Origin: Nitrospira sp.
GTDB lineage: Bacteria; Nitrospirota; Nitrospiria; Nitrospirales; Nitrospiraceae
NCBI GenBank assembly: GCA_037045225.1
Contig: JBAOHZ010000003.1
Span: forward strand, 1 to 62,426
Direction: 5' to 3'
DNA length: 62,426 nt
In this document: positions 33,978 to 42,863 of the stretch, one piece after another
Layout: each line of letters begins with the position of its first letter
Position numbering within the stretch: the stretch's first letter is position 1
Notes under the pieces: generated by a model
Database searches by the model: none
The model's input: the letters and a program-made list of their open reading frames with translations, nothing else
Told to the model about the DNA's origin: nothing
Program-made: the position numbers and the translations under genes

Positions 33978-33991
33978 AACAAACATTTGTT
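33978..33991. promoter_or_regulatory. Small palindrome in the leader of the HTH-sigma cluster
   Basis: AACAAA-CA-TTTGTT is a perfect 6+6 inverted repeat, 46 bases before ATG 34037 and downstream of the putative promoter. It could be an operator. The evidence is only its symmetry and position. Confidence 0.3.
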
Positions 33992-34036
33992 TATGTTGAT
34001 CATCACCACTTACACCAAAGGAGAAAGGACAGCCGC

Positions 34037-34387
34037 ATGAATGTCACGTCCCATCCTGTTCCTGAAGAAGCGGGAAAACTTCTCGCACTCATCCAGTGCG
34101 AACTCAACCTCAGTACGAAGGCGATGTCCAATCAATTAGGCATTACCGACGTCTGGATGCGCCGGCTGCTCAACAACGACATCATTCCCTCACAGCACCT
34201 CCTGAAAGCCATCGTCACCCTCTATGTCAACCATCCCGATCCCTGCACACTGAACCATCGCCGGGACCTGGCGCACAGATTCACACAAGCCTGCGCACGC
34301 ACATATTACGCACGGAACCATCATCGTCTCCAGCAACGTTGCCACACGCTCTTTCATTTTCCGGAACTCACGGCCTCACTCATCTAA
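34037..34387 (+). CDS. Small helix-turn-helix protein
   Basis: 116 residues from ATG 34037, with AAAGGA upstream; longer frames begin at 33971 and 33740 but lack support. The middle reads LLALIQCELNLSTKAMSNQL, GITDVWMRRLLNNDIIPSQH, a helix-turn-helix of the phage-repressor type. The rest is helical and histidine/arginine-rich. It directly precedes the sigma-like gene by 22 bases, so it may control or assist it. No named family. Confidence 0.6.
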   Translation: MNVTSHPVPEEAGKLLALIQCELNLSTKAMSNQLGITDVWMRRLLNNDIIPSQHLLKAIVTLYVNHPDPCTLNHRRDLAHRFTQACARTYYARNHHRLQQRCHTLFHFPELTASLI

Positions 34388-34409
34388 CCCCATCGGAAAG
34401 GACAACCAC

Positions 34410-35087
34410 ATGTCGTTTCGAACACAAGCTCAACAACTCGCCATCGACTCAGACGATACTTCGCCACTACTCAAGCTGTTTCAGCAGAGCAAACCCATCA
34501 TCCACTCGATCGCGAAGCGCTACTGCAATTTAGATCGCTCCTATGAAATTGAAGATTTAGAGCAGATAGGATTTCTGGCCGTCAGAAAGGCCACTGAGAA
34601 ATGGGATTTTTCCCGTGGCAACGCCCAATTCCAAACCTTCCTCTATCGCTATATCCAGAAAGCATACCAAAGCGAATTTGATGGCCGGGACAAATTGGTC
34701 GAAATCACAGATAAAGACGACCAATACGTCAAGACGCTGCCCTATTCCACATTCATCAAAGAAAAGCGGCGCTTACACAGCCAGGGCTTTAAAAGTCGCA
34801 TCTTCCGAAGGCTTGTTCCTCTGGCGACTCACGAACCGCCCGTATCCCCTGACGCCTCGCCTGAATCCATGGGACTGCCCGATCTACCCAACACCGATGA
34901 GGTGCTTGCGTTCACGGCCATCGATCGGTTCATCGAGTTCTCTCGCAAACGCGCCAGGACGATTCCGCAGCCAACCGCCCTCGATCACAACCTGTTGACC
35001 GAGTCGGAGCAGACCATCACGCGATTCTCTCCTGACAGTGGCAGCTCCGTTCGTCATGCACGGAAACGTCGAAACTATGCCAACTGA
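34410..35087 (+). CDS. Sigma factor with region 2 only
   Basis: 225 residues with GGAAAGGA upstream. Residues about 25-100 match sigma-70 region 2: KPIIHSIAKRYCNLDRSYEI, EDLEQIGFLAVRKATEKWDF, SRGNAQFQTFLYRYIQKAYQ. The DLEQIG-(6)-A-EK-D pattern is the region 2.2 polymerase-binding core, and FQTFLYRYIQKAY corresponds to regions 2.3-2.4, which open and recognise the -10 element. The following about 125 residues show no region 4 helix-turn-helix, so -35 recognition is not expected. T4 late sigma gp55 is a precedent for a sigma lacking region 4. Possible cognate sites are the GTAATAC motifs listed separately. Confidence 0.75.
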   Translation: MSFRTQAQQLAIDSDDTSPLLKLFQQSKPIIHSIAKRYCNLDRSYEIEDLEQIGFLAVRKATEKWDFSRGNAQFQTFLYRYIQKAYQSEFDGRDKLVEITDKDDQYVKTLPYSTFIKEKRRLHSQGFKSRIFRRLVPLATHEPPVSPDASPESMGLPDLPNTDEVLAFTAIDRFIEFSRKRARTIPQPTALDHNLLTESEQTITRFSPDSGSSVRHARKRRNYAN

Positions 35088-35646
35088 TACGACACGAAGC
35101 CTCGCGGAAACCATCTGCCGGGAGGTGGGGCTCCACGCAGGGCCTACTCCGATGCCCATGGAGCCAGTTCTGCCCATGAGCGGGTTCAGGGAGATTTGCC
35201 GTGCCCACAATATTCCCTGCAGTGATTGGAAGCTCTATCGGTGGTTAACCTTGGAACGCGATAGTCTGCCAAGGCTCGTGCAAACCATTCTTCAGCATGC
35301 ACCGGCCCAGTGGTACATCGTTACCACCCCGTCTCAGGGCCGCTATCGAGGTCGGCAATATGTGGTCCCTCTGCACTATTTGTCCGCGCTTCATCGCAAC
35401 TTTGCAATCCAACGTAGACTGACAAAAAACCTCGCTGAGCCGGACTCCAGCGCTCAACAAATTGCCAATGGAATCCTCCGCCGACAGCCCACGATCACCA
35501 GTCATCAGCTCCAACGGGAACTTCATCGTCGCGGGCATGAGCTGTCCCGACGTCACATTTACAGAATCATCGCTCGTCACAGTCAGCAACAAGGAGTCCG
35601 GCATGCAGATCATCATGATTCCCATCTCGCAAATCCGAGTCCATGA
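35056..35646 (+). CDS. Uncharacterised protein with a C-terminal HTH-like domain
   Basis: 196 residues from ATG 35056, overlapping the end of the sigma gene; a GTG at 35038 and an ATG at 35077 are alternatives. Residues about 110-140 (PLHYLSALHRNFAIQRRLTK) precede a terminal segment SAQQIANGILRRQPTITSHQ, LQRELHRRGHELSRRHIYRI that looks like a winged-helix or HTH domain. The end overlaps the start of the ParB-like gene. The tight coupling on both sides suggests one regulatory operon. Family not recognised. Confidence 0.5.
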   Translation: MHGNVETMPTDTTRSLAETICREVGLHAGPTPMPMEPVLPMSGFREICRAHNIPCSDWKLYRWLTLERDSLPRLVQTILQHAPAQWYIVTTPSQGRYRGRQYVVPLHYLSALHRNFAIQRRLTKNLAEPDSSAQQIANGILRRQPTITSHQLQRELHRRGHELSRRHIYRIIARHSQQQGVRHADHHDSHLANPSP

Positions 35647-36697
35647 AGAATACGCCACCCTCTTTCCCCCGCTCACCCCAACCGAGCGAGAGAGCCTGAA
35701 AGTTAGCATCCAAGAGGCTGGAATTCACGATCCGCTGCGAGTCGAACGACAACCCACTGACATAGCCTCCGCGCAACCCTATGTAGTACTCGCAGGACAC
35801 CACCGCCTGAGCATCGCGCAGGAACTCAACATCCCCGAAGTGCCCTGCATCGTTGTGACAACCTTGGAACTGAAGGTCGCCGCGCTGTTCGATAACATCC
35901 ATCGACGCCAATTGTCGGACACTCTCCGCCAACAAATGCAGGATGAGGAAAAGCGCTACCGCACCAAGCTAAGGGAACGGCTGATTCCAGAGCTCTTGGA
36001 TGTGCTTCCCATGCTGCCTCCTGAAGTGCAACTCCAACTCACACAATCCAATCACGATACTCAACGTGATTTCCTCTCAAAGTGGATGGCCCAAATACAA
36101 CAGGTGAGCATTCAGCGCTTCCCGGAACCACAGAACAACAAATTCGCCGCAGAAGAACCGGACACTTCGGAAACACCAACCCCCAAGGGGCACAAACACC
36201 TGATCCGCCAGATAAATCAGCTGACCAAGGATTTTGAAAGACAGGTCGCACAGCAGAAGAAGGAATTAGAGGAAGTACGACAACACAACGTTTCGCTTTC
36301 TCGTCAACTGCGGGCACAGACTGACGAGAAGGAAAAGTTACACGAGGAGCTCCAGTCCCTTCAACGGCAACTGACGAGCGACGATCTCGACCACAAGGCC
36401 GAGCGCATTCTCAAACTACAGCGCAAAGGTCGCTCCCAGAGCCTGACGATCGACGAGGCAGGCCCCCTCATTTCTGGGCTGCTGCACACACGTAAAACCA
36501 TCCAATTGCTTCAGGCCTTTGCCCAGCGCATTGCCACCTTGACCACCCCTGATCAGACTACGATTCTCGAACATATCAAGTTCACTAGCCAGGCCCTAGG
36601 AGAGCTCGAACAAGTGCTCCCGAGCCCCACAGCCTCGCCGCTCCACACACCGCGACAAACGCTGTCAGTACACAAGGGGCTCTCTGCTGATACCTAG
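35603..36697 (+). CDS. ParB-like N-terminal domain protein with coiled coil
   Basis: 364 residues from ATG 35603, with AAGGAG upstream. The ParB/Srx domain is at the start: IPISQIRVHEEYATLFPPLT, RESLKVSIQEAGIHDPLRVE, VLAGHHRLSIAQELNIPEVP (the GHHR motif that binds the nucleotide). A long coiled coil follows (QINQLTKDFERQVAQQKKEL, RQLRAQTDEKEKLHEELQSL). No ParA gene is visible, and no clear central HTH is seen. It could be a partition protein or a ParB-like regulator; these domains are also used for other purposes. Confidence 0.7.
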   Translation: MQIIMIPISQIRVHEEYATLFPPLTPTERESLKVSIQEAGIHDPLRVERQPTDIASAQPYVVLAGHHRLSIAQELNIPEVPCIVVTTLELKVAALFDNIHRRQLSDTLRQQMQDEEKRYRTKLRERLIPELLDVLPMLPPEVQLQLTQSNHDTQRDFLSKWMAQIQQVSIQRFPEPQNNKFAAEEPDTSETPTPKGHKHLIRQINQLTKDFERQVAQQKKELEEVRQHNVSLSRQLRAQTDEKEKLHEELQSLQRQLTSDDLDHKAERILKLQRKGRSQSLTIDEAGPLISGLLHTRKTIQLLQAFAQRIATLTTPDQTTILEHIKFTSQALGELEQVLPSPTASPLHTPRQTLSVHKGLSADT

Positions 36698-36773
36698 TGC
36701 TACGTAAGCTTATGGGGAAATCCCCAAGTCAGCGCCCCAATGCAACAGGCATTTGGCCACTTGTCCGAGACAT

Positions 36774-36780
36774 CTAATAC
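36774..36780 (+). promoter_or_regulatory. CTAATAC, variant of the GTAATAC motif
   Basis: ATCTAATAC on the plus strand, 38 bases before the MarR-like start codon at 36818. It differs from the main motif at its first base. It was counted as a variant only, not among the eight exact sites. Confidence 0.3.
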
Positions 36781-36817
36781 TTGTACTACTGAACTGTGGA
36801 AACTGGAGAATCTACAC

Positions 36818-37432
36818 ATGCAGTGTTCCTCTCCTGAATCGTTCGCATCCGTCGATCACGCCCAACCGGGCGAAGATCATCGGTCTGTGCTCCGCACAAC
36901 ACTTTCCAAAATCACTCTGTATAATTTTGCCGCCGCACACAGTTTGGATACACCAATCGAACTGACCGAACGACTCCTGTTGTGCATCTTATTGGCCAAT
37001 GAAGACCGACACCTCTCGCGCACCGAGCTACACCAGATTACCAAGATCAACCCATCCACGATCGATAGCGCTCTCCTCAATCTTGAGCAACGCAATGAAG
37101 TACATACGCTACCGCAGCACGCCCCTGAACAGACCAGCTACGAACTCACGGCGTCCGGACACACTGTAGCTATCTCACTGGAATCGTGGACCACCAGCTT
37201 CTACCAGTATGCGGAATGTGGATCAGATGCCGGGGTACGAGATCTGCTCCACCAACTCCAACGGGCCATCTATAGCCTTATTGCGACCAACACAATCCCA
37301 ACAACTCGGGCATGCATTGCTTGCGACTTCTTCGCGCCTGAGTCCCAAACAGGCGGATACTGTCGGTTCCTGAGCACGCCACTCACAATCCAGACGACCA
37401 GGCCTACCGCTTCTGACACCCGCACTCCCTAA
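36818..37432 (+). CDS. MarR-like winged-helix regulator with C-terminal cysteines
   Basis: 204 residues from ATG 36818, with CTGGAGAA upstream; an in-frame ATG at 36740 is less likely. Residues about 45-115 follow a MarR-type winged helix: ELTERLLLCILLANEDRHLS, RTELHQITKINPSTIDSALL, NLEQRNEVHTLP, then YELTASGHTVAISL. A C-terminal cluster ACIACDFFAPESQTGGYC could bind a metal or sense oxidation. It lies between the ParB-like and UvrD-like genes. The target is unknown. Confidence 0.6.
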   Translation: MQCSSPESFASVDHAQPGEDHRSVLRTTLSKITLYNFAAAHSLDTPIELTERLLLCILLANEDRHLSRTELHQITKINPSTIDSALLNLEQRNEVHTLPQHAPEQTSYELTASGHTVAISLESWTTSFYQYAECGSDAGVRDLLHQLQRAIYSLIATNTIPTTRACIACDFFAPESQTGGYCRFLSTPLTIQTTRPTASDTRTP

Positions 37433-37506
37433 CCCGACCAACATCCCTCGTCTATCAATTCCCGAAAACCTCACTCCGTCCAATTCCGGTAACACATAGG
37501 TACTTC

Positions 37507-39618
37507 ATGTCTATCCATGACGCCAACACGACATCCGTGGTCCCGCTCCCTCTCGATCCGTCGTTGCCGATGGAGGATCCGTCTGAACCATCCTCCCACA
37601 CACTCCCGTCTCAAACACTCCCAGACTGGCTGCACGCACGCATTCAGACCCCAGATAGCATCACCCAAGAGCGACAAATAACTGTCTCGCTGGATCTCGC
37701 CACGATCTCGCCCCTCATTCAGAATGCGCAACTCAATCCAGAGCAACTCGCCGTGGTGACAGCCCCAGCCGAACCGACACTGGTTTTGGCTGGCGCTGGC
37801 AGCGGTAAAACCCACACGCTCATTCATCGCGTTGCACACCTCGTCACCCAAGGGCTTCCCCCCGATCAAATCCTTCTCATTACGTTTACACGCAAAGCCG
37901 CAGAAGAAATGATCCACAGGACGCAACTCCTTCTCCAGCAACACTCATTGAAGATCCAAGGCGGCACCTTCCACGCCATGGGGTTGATATGGCTAAAGCA
38001 CTATGGAGGCGCACTGGGTCTCCCTCCCAAGTTCAGCATCATGGATGAAGACGACGCGCAGGGACTGGTGCATTTGTTGATGAGCAAACTGTCTTTTTCC
38101 CGTCGGAAAGGGTTTCCCAAGAAACAACACATTCTGGCCCTCTTTAGTCGGGCCGTGAATACGCTTCGCTCGATTGCGGATACCGTCTCCAGCGATTTCC
38201 CTTGGCTTGAAACACACACCCCTCAGCTCGTCGTTCTGTTTCGGGCCTATACGGAAACGAAATGGCGCCAACATCGCGTTGACTACGACGACTTGCTTTT
38301 CCTGGTGTACAAGTTACTCTGCCTCCATGAGCCTACCCGTCGCAGACTCGGGACACACTATCAGGCCATCCTTGTCGACGAGTACCAGGACACGACCAAA
38401 CTCCAATCCGAGATTATTAGGCTCCTGGGCAGTCACCATCACAACGTGATGGTCGTCGGTGACGACGCCCAGAGTATCTATGGCTTTCGCGGTGCCCACA
38501 CGAAAAACATGTTGGAGTTTCAAGACGTCTTCTCCGACGTGCGGCTCTACAAACTCGAACACAACTATCGCAGCACAGCCCCTATCCTCACCCTGGCCAA
38601 CACCGTTCTCCATGATGCAAAGGCTCTCTATCCGAAACGACTCTTCACCACGAAACACGGCGGCCAGCCACCGGAACTAATCGCCTGTTATTCAGAACAG
38701 GCGCAAAGCGATTTACTCACGGAACGTATCCTGCAATGCCGCGACGAGGGTATTCCCTTCCACCGCGTGGCGGTCTTATTTCGCTCCTCTGCCCACTCGA
38801 ACAACCTTGAACTGACGCTAGCACGGCATAAGCTTGCCTTCGTCAAATATGGTGGTCTCCAGCTAACCGAAACAGCACACTTTAAAGACGTGCTCGCGTA
38901 TCTCCGCGCGGCAGACAATCCTCTCGACAGCAATGCCTGGCATCGGCTACTCCTGCTCCTCGATCGCGTCGGGCCGAAGCTCGCCGAGCGGCTTATCGCC
39001 ACCATGCAGGAGGCCCCCCACCCTCTGGACGTGCTCGATCATGTCCCTGGCAAGGCGGAATCAGCTATCCGGCTTTTAAATAACGTTATCCGGACGACGC
39101 AGGACGATACGATTTCTTTAGCCGATCGTCTCACCTTCGTAATCAAACACTACGAGCCGATTCTTAAACGCGATTATCCAGAAGATGCCAAAGTCCGGCT
39201 CGAAGATCTGAAGCAACTATGTTATCTCGCGAGGCAATCACTCAACTTAGGGGCATTCTTGGAAGACCTCACGTTGAACCCTTCGACCACACCGGGTACC
39301 AAGCATGCCCACCCAGAACACCACCTCGTTCTCTCGACAATCCATAGCGCCAAAGGTTTGGAGTGGGATGTGGTCTTTGTTATCTGGGTCCTCGATGGGC
39401 AGTTTCCTCCGGTCAGAAGTTGGCATGACGAGGACGCCCTTGAAGAAGAACGACGCCTCCTTTATGTAGCTATTACGCGACCGCGGAACCAGCTCTTCCT
39501 CACATATCCGTCAGAGCACTATCACAACGCATCTCAGCAGAACCTTGACTCGCTCTGTCGGTTTCTCGCGCCGATCCCAGACGACATTCTTCCTGGATTC
39601 GCGATGGATCAAGTCTGA
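37507..39618 (+). CDS. UvrD/Rep-type superfamily 1 DNA helicase
   Basis: 703 residues. After a 70-residue variable N-terminus, LNPEQLAVVTAPAEPTLVLA leads to Walker A (GAGSGKTHTLIHR, about 97-104). Then come LLITFTRKAAEEMI (motif Ia), VDYDDLLFLVYKLL, ILVDEYQDTTKLQ (motif II), VMVVGDDAQSIYGFRGA (motif III), LEHNYRST (motif IV), LSTIHSAKGLEWDVVFV (motif V) and RRLLYVAITRPRNQLFL (motif VI). All helicase motifs are intact. It unwinds DNA 3'-5' in repair or replication. It overlaps the next gene (TGATG). Confidence 0.95.
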   Translation: MSIHDANTTSVVPLPLDPSLPMEDPSEPSSHTLPSQTLPDWLHARIQTPDSITQERQITVSLDLATISPLIQNAQLNPEQLAVVTAPAEPTLVLAGAGSGKTHTLIHRVAHLVTQGLPPDQILLITFTRKAAEEMIHRTQLLLQQHSLKIQGGTFHAMGLIWLKHYGGALGLPPKFSIMDEDDAQGLVHLLMSKLSFSRRKGFPKKQHILALFSRAVNTLRSIADTVSSDFPWLETHTPQLVVLFRAYTETKWRQHRVDYDDLLFLVYKLLCLHEPTRRRLGTHYQAILVDEYQDTTKLQSEIIRLLGSHHHNVMVVGDDAQSIYGFRGAHTKNMLEFQDVFSDVRLYKLEHNYRSTAPILTLANTVLHDAKALYPKRLFTTKHGGQPPELIACYSEQAQSDLLTERILQCRDEGIPFHRVAVLFRSSAHSNNLELTLARHKLAFVKYGGLQLTETAHFKDVLAYLRAADNPLDSNAWHRLLLLLDRVGPKLAERLIATMQEAPHPLDVLDHVPGKAESAIRLLNNVIRTTQDDTISLADRLTFVIKHYEPILKRDYPEDAKVRLEDLKQLCYLARQSLNLGAFLEDLTLNPSTTPGTKHAHPEHHLVLSTIHSAKGLEWDVVFVIWVLDGQFPPVRSWHDEDALEEERRLLYVAITRPRNQLFLTYPSEHYHNASQQNLDSLCRFLAPIPDDILPGFAMDQV

Positions 39619-40214
39619 TGAAGTCTCCCTGCATATTCCGTTTCGAGTTCCGCACCCAATGCGAACGTAAGGATCGCCCCTTTGTGGCACGCGTGACATG
39701 GGACACCGAGACCAAATCTCTGGCACGCGGTTTTTACGCCATTCAAATCACCCCAGTAGGTCGTTTTGGGGCCGTCGGCGAATGCACCTTCGATGCCGCG
39801 GTCGGGGACATTGTTGAAGTGAAACGCGGTGAAACAAAAGACCGGGAATATCGCGGCTTCTATCTCGTCGTCCCTAAGGGATACTTGATCCTCGTCGCGA
39901 TTGCCGATGAAGTCGATGACGCCCTCAAAGTGGTCCAATACGTGGCCGGGCAGGCTTCACCTCAAGACCTCGCAAAGGGACATTGGCGGTTCGAATCTGC
40001 CGCAAGCTCGTGGAAGGGCAGAACGGCGCCCGTCGATCAGCCACGAATGGAACCACATCCCCCGCGACCTGTGGCGCAGTTGTCACCGATCGAGAAGCGA
40101 CAGACTAAAGTCACGGGAGAACCAGCTTCCACCGCACCTCGAAGCAGCACCACTCGTTCCTTCACACGGGTTCGCAGACACACACCCCAGCCAAGCAAGG
40201 ATGAGAAGGAATGA
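39618..40214 (+). CDS. Uncharacterised protein coupled to the UvrD-like helicase
   Basis: 198 residues. The start overlaps the helicase stop (TGATG) and the end overlaps the S2P protease start (ATGA). Residues about 1-115 look like a compact beta-rich domain (VARVTWDTETKSLARGFYAI, GDIVEVKRGETKDREYRGFY, LVVPKGYLILVAIADEVDDA). The last 80 residues are basic, Pro/Ser/Thr-rich and probably disordered. No family is recognised. Its tight coupling suggests co-production with the helicase. Confidence 0.55.
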   Translation: MKSPCIFRFEFRTQCERKDRPFVARVTWDTETKSLARGFYAIQITPVGRFGAVGECTFDAAVGDIVEVKRGETKDREYRGFYLVVPKGYLILVAIADEVDDALKVVQYVAGQASPQDLAKGHWRFESAASSWKGRTAPVDQPRMEPHPPRPVAQLSPIEKRQTKVTGEPASTAPRSSTTRSFTRVRRHTPQPSKDEKE

Positions 40215-41326
40215 CGTTCCTCGTCGCCAGTTTCCATGTACGGCTCCATTACACATGGCTCATCGGATTTGGTCTCATCACCTGGAGTCTCGCAGCCAAT
40301 TACTTTCACGACACGCAGGCTGACCTCCCCGTCAGCTACCAGTGGGCGTCCGGAGCAATCGCCACCCTCCTCATTCTCGTCTCAGTGTTTTTGCATGAAC
40401 TGGCCCATGCCGTCACCGCCCGGCGACTCGGGTACGCCGTCAAGACCATCGAATTGCACATTCTCGGAGGTTGGACAATTTTTGAGCGGGAACTCTCAAG
40501 CCCTCGGGTGGAAATTCTGGTCGCCCTCGCAGGTCCAGCTTGCTCCTTTCTCCTTACCATCCTCCTCTATGCGCTGAAGGCAGACCCTCTGGCAAACTTC
40601 CTCTACAAAGTTAATCTCACACTCGGCGCCTACAATCTCTTCATTCCCTGCCTGCCAATGGACGGCGGCCGCATCTTACGGGCAGTCTTGTGGACTCAAA
40701 CCCATTCCTTTGCGGTCGCCACTGAACGTACCGCTCAAATGAGCAAACAAATCAGCAGCGGCATGATGGCCATCGGCATTCTAGGGATAATCTTTCAGTA
40801 CCAAACGCTATGGCTTGCGATTATCGGCGGCATTCTCCGCATGATCGCCGAGACCGCTTATCGCACCGTACAACAGAGTGAACAGCTCACCAGACCGCTG
40901 CAGGAAGTGATGATTCCGCGGGATCGCATGGTGACGCTGGCCCACGATACGCCCCTACAAGAGCTGCAAGACCAGTTTCTTCGTTACGGGTACCGAGCTT
41001 ACCCCACCGCCGAACACGGGCAGATCACAGGATTGGTATATTACAAAGACGTGCGCACCGACCCCAAGTGGCTCGCTCCGAACGGAACGACCATCACCCC
41101 GTTCATTCGCAACTTGTCCTCAGATCTAATCGTGCACCCGGTTCACACTTTGCAACGGGCGCTCGATGCGATGCTCCTCAGCGGTTCGGATCAACTGTTG
41201 GTGTTTGCAGGTGAGACGTGTGTCGGAATGGTGACACGCTCGATGATTGCCCGAGTCCAAGACGCAATCGGCGATCCGGACTCCGGTCCTACGCTTACGC
41301 GGCAGAGGGAGGGGTTTCCGATTTAG
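40211..41326 (+). CDS. Site-2-protease family membrane metalloprotease with CBS-like region
   Basis: 371 residues. The zinc motif HELAH is at 62-66 in LLILVSVFLHELAHAVTARR, and the second ligand is in FIPCLPMDGGRILRAVLW (PxxDGG). Several membrane segments surround them (VEILVALAGPACSFLLTILL, MMAIGILGIIFQYQTLWLAI). The C-terminal 140 residues resemble a CBS pair (MIPRDRMVTLAHDTPLQELQ, LLVFAGETCVGMVTRSMIAR). Such proteases cleave membrane-bound regulators within the membrane. The start overlaps the preceding gene (ATGA), and the 3' end overlaps the convergent traD by 32 bases. A substrate on this element is not evident. Confidence 0.88.
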   Translation: MTFLVASFHVRLHYTWLIGFGLITWSLAANYFHDTQADLPVSYQWASGAIATLLILVSVFLHELAHAVTARRLGYAVKTIELHILGGWTIFERELSSPRVEILVALAGPACSFLLTILLYALKADPLANFLYKVNLTLGAYNLFIPCLPMDGGRILRAVLWTQTHSFAVATERTAQMSKQISSGMMAIGILGIIFQYQTLWLAIIGGILRMIAETAYRTVQQSEQLTRPLQEVMIPRDRMVTLAHDTPLQELQDQFLRYGYRAYPTAEHGQITGLVYYKDVRTDPKWLAPNGTTITPFIRNLSSDLIVHPVHTLQRALDAMLLSGSDQLLVFAGETCVGMVTRSMIARVQDAIGDPDSGPTLTRQREGFPI

Positions 41327-42704
41327 GGCTATTGACCGCAGGTGTAGGAAACTTCACCTGGACGTAGGACGCACTGCTATCCAGCGTCTTCCCTTTGTAC
41401 CACTGCCCATGAGTACGCATGTAAAAACACCGCTTTGGCAAATGCAACACGCGGTCTCGCAACACCAAGCGTTCTTCATTCAGATGCAAGGTGACGTTGC
41501 CTTGCACAGACACGACCGACCGTGGCCGTTGCACCAGCGGGGAAGCATCCTCAACACTTTGCGCTGTCTCTGCATGATTGACTCGAAAATAGATCCAGCT
41601 GTTGATATTGTCGCTGATACTTCGGGCCAGATCCGCTCCAATCTCAGCCGACATTTGCGCACCTGATTGCTCATAGAAGTGCAGCCAAACGTTTGCCCCG
41701 CCGGCCTTATTGAAAATTTCTTGAATCCCCGGATACAGCACGTTATGCCCTTCGTCGATATGCACGCACAACGGAGGATCCAACTGACGGCCGGACGCGA
41801 AAAGACGTCCAACGAGACTTTGAATCATAGACACAAACACCCGTCCGAAAATGAGGGACGCGCGAGGACTCAACAATGACCCAGTATGACATACCAGGAT
41901 GACCCGCTTGCCCTGCTCCAGACGAGTGATGAATTCATTGGTTCGCGCCTTCCCAATAATCCGACCAATATTCCCAAACGTCAGCGCGCTCAGCATCGTG
42001 CGAAGGGACGACGACACCTTGGCGAAATGCTCCGCGATGCCGGGACCATGGCACACTCTATCAATCAAGCCGCACAGCTCCTCCGTATCATTTAGAACCT
42101 TTAGGACATCACGGAAATTGATCAATTCAGTGTAGCCCACCCGTTGATTGACATCGTTGAAGGAGATGGTCGGGACTTGCCCTCGACTTGTCGCGAGTTT
42201 GATTAGTCCCGAGACGATCACCTGGGAAACCTCAGACGCAATGGAGAGGTAGTAGTCATCCTTCACCTTGATCCCTGAGACGATATGGCTGACCAACTCA
42301 TCTTCCATATAGTAATTCGCCAACGGATCGAGATAGTTGGAGTAGTCTGGAAAGATCGGCGTCACCAGCATCACTTCGTCCAGCCTCCCGGCCTCTGCGG
42401 CGACCTGCACGACCTTTGAAAAGAGGTCGATGTCCCCTTTGGGATCGATTGCAACCACCGATTTGTGACTCCGGATGTCCTGCTCGAGGATGGACTCCAT
42501 CAATCGCGTTTTCCCGATACGGGTCGTCCCAAAAATCCCCACATGCCCAGAACGATCCTCATCTCGGATCACAAGGTATCCTTCTCTTCGCTGAGGGTCC
42601 TGCAAACATGCGCCATATCCCACCAAGACCTTCCCGTCCACAATGGGATCTCGCTGCCCTGCTCGATTACGGATCCTCAATTCCTCAATGCCTTGTTCCG
42701 ACAT
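41295..42704 (-). CDS. traD: TraD/VirD4-type coupling ATPase without N-terminal membrane segments
   Basis: 469 residues with a GGGGGGAGCC site. Walker A is IFGTTRIGKTRLMESILEQD (about 59-66), followed by SVVAIDPKGDIDLF. Walker B is PPLCVHIDEGHNVLYPGIQE (about 311-316). The GKARTNEFITRLEQGKRVIL region and FGRVFVSMIQSL are typical of TraD/TraG coupling proteins, which bring the relaxosome to the secretion channel. The N-terminus has no membrane segment, unlike F TraD, which has two. It lies apart from the main transfer operon. A GTAATAC motif lies 21 bases upstream. Confidence 0.88.
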   Translation of the reverse strand: MSEQGIEELRIRNRAGQRDPIVDGKVLVGYGACLQDPQRREGYLVIRDEDRSGHVGIFGTTRIGKTRLMESILEQDIRSHKSVVAIDPKGDIDLFSKVVQVAAEAGRLDEVMLVTPIFPDYSNYLDPLANYYMEDELVSHIVSGIKVKDDYYLSIASEVSQVIVSGLIKLATSRGQVPTISFNDVNQRVGYTELINFRDVLKVLNDTEELCGLIDRVCHGPGIAEHFAKVSSSLRTMLSALTFGNIGRIIGKARTNEFITRLEQGKRVILVCHTGSLLSPRASLIFGRVFVSMIQSLVGRLFASGRQLDPPLCVHIDEGHNVLYPGIQEIFNKAGGANVWLHFYEQSGAQMSAEIGADLARSISDNINSWIYFRVNHAETAQSVEDASPLVQRPRSVVSVQGNVTLHLNEERLVLRDRVLHLPKRCFYMRTHGQWYKGKTLDSSASYVQVKFPTPAVNSPKSETPPSAA

Positions 42705-42724
42705 GGCTCCCCCCTTCTCATCGT

Positions 42725-42731
42725 GTATTAC
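42725..42731 (-). promoter_or_regulatory. GTAATAC motif upstream of traD
   Basis: TCTGGTAATAC on the minus strand, 21 bases before ATG 42704. A plus-strand copy serving the divergent gene is 84 bases away at 42815, so both directions from this intergenic region carry the motif. Confidence 0.5.
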
Positions 42732-42814
42732 CAGACCATTGTCTCAGCCATACACAGGAGTAGGTCATATCCAAGCTCCTTCTGCCGCCCACACCCTCAC
42801 TCATTTAGACATCA

Positions 42815-42821
42815 GTAATAC
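42815..42821 (+). promoter_or_regulatory. GTAATAC motif upstream of the NrdJ-tail gene
   Basis: TCAGTAATAC on the plus strand, 43 bases before ATG 42864. It is divergent from the traD copy in the same intergenic region. Confidence 0.5.
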
Positions 42822-42863
42822 AAAGATATCGACTAAGTCGAAATCAGAACAACCCGGAGAGCC

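Noticed and set aside
37489..37495. GTAACAC before the UvrD-like gene
   Set aside because: One base off the motif and only 11 bases from the start codon; too weak to count.
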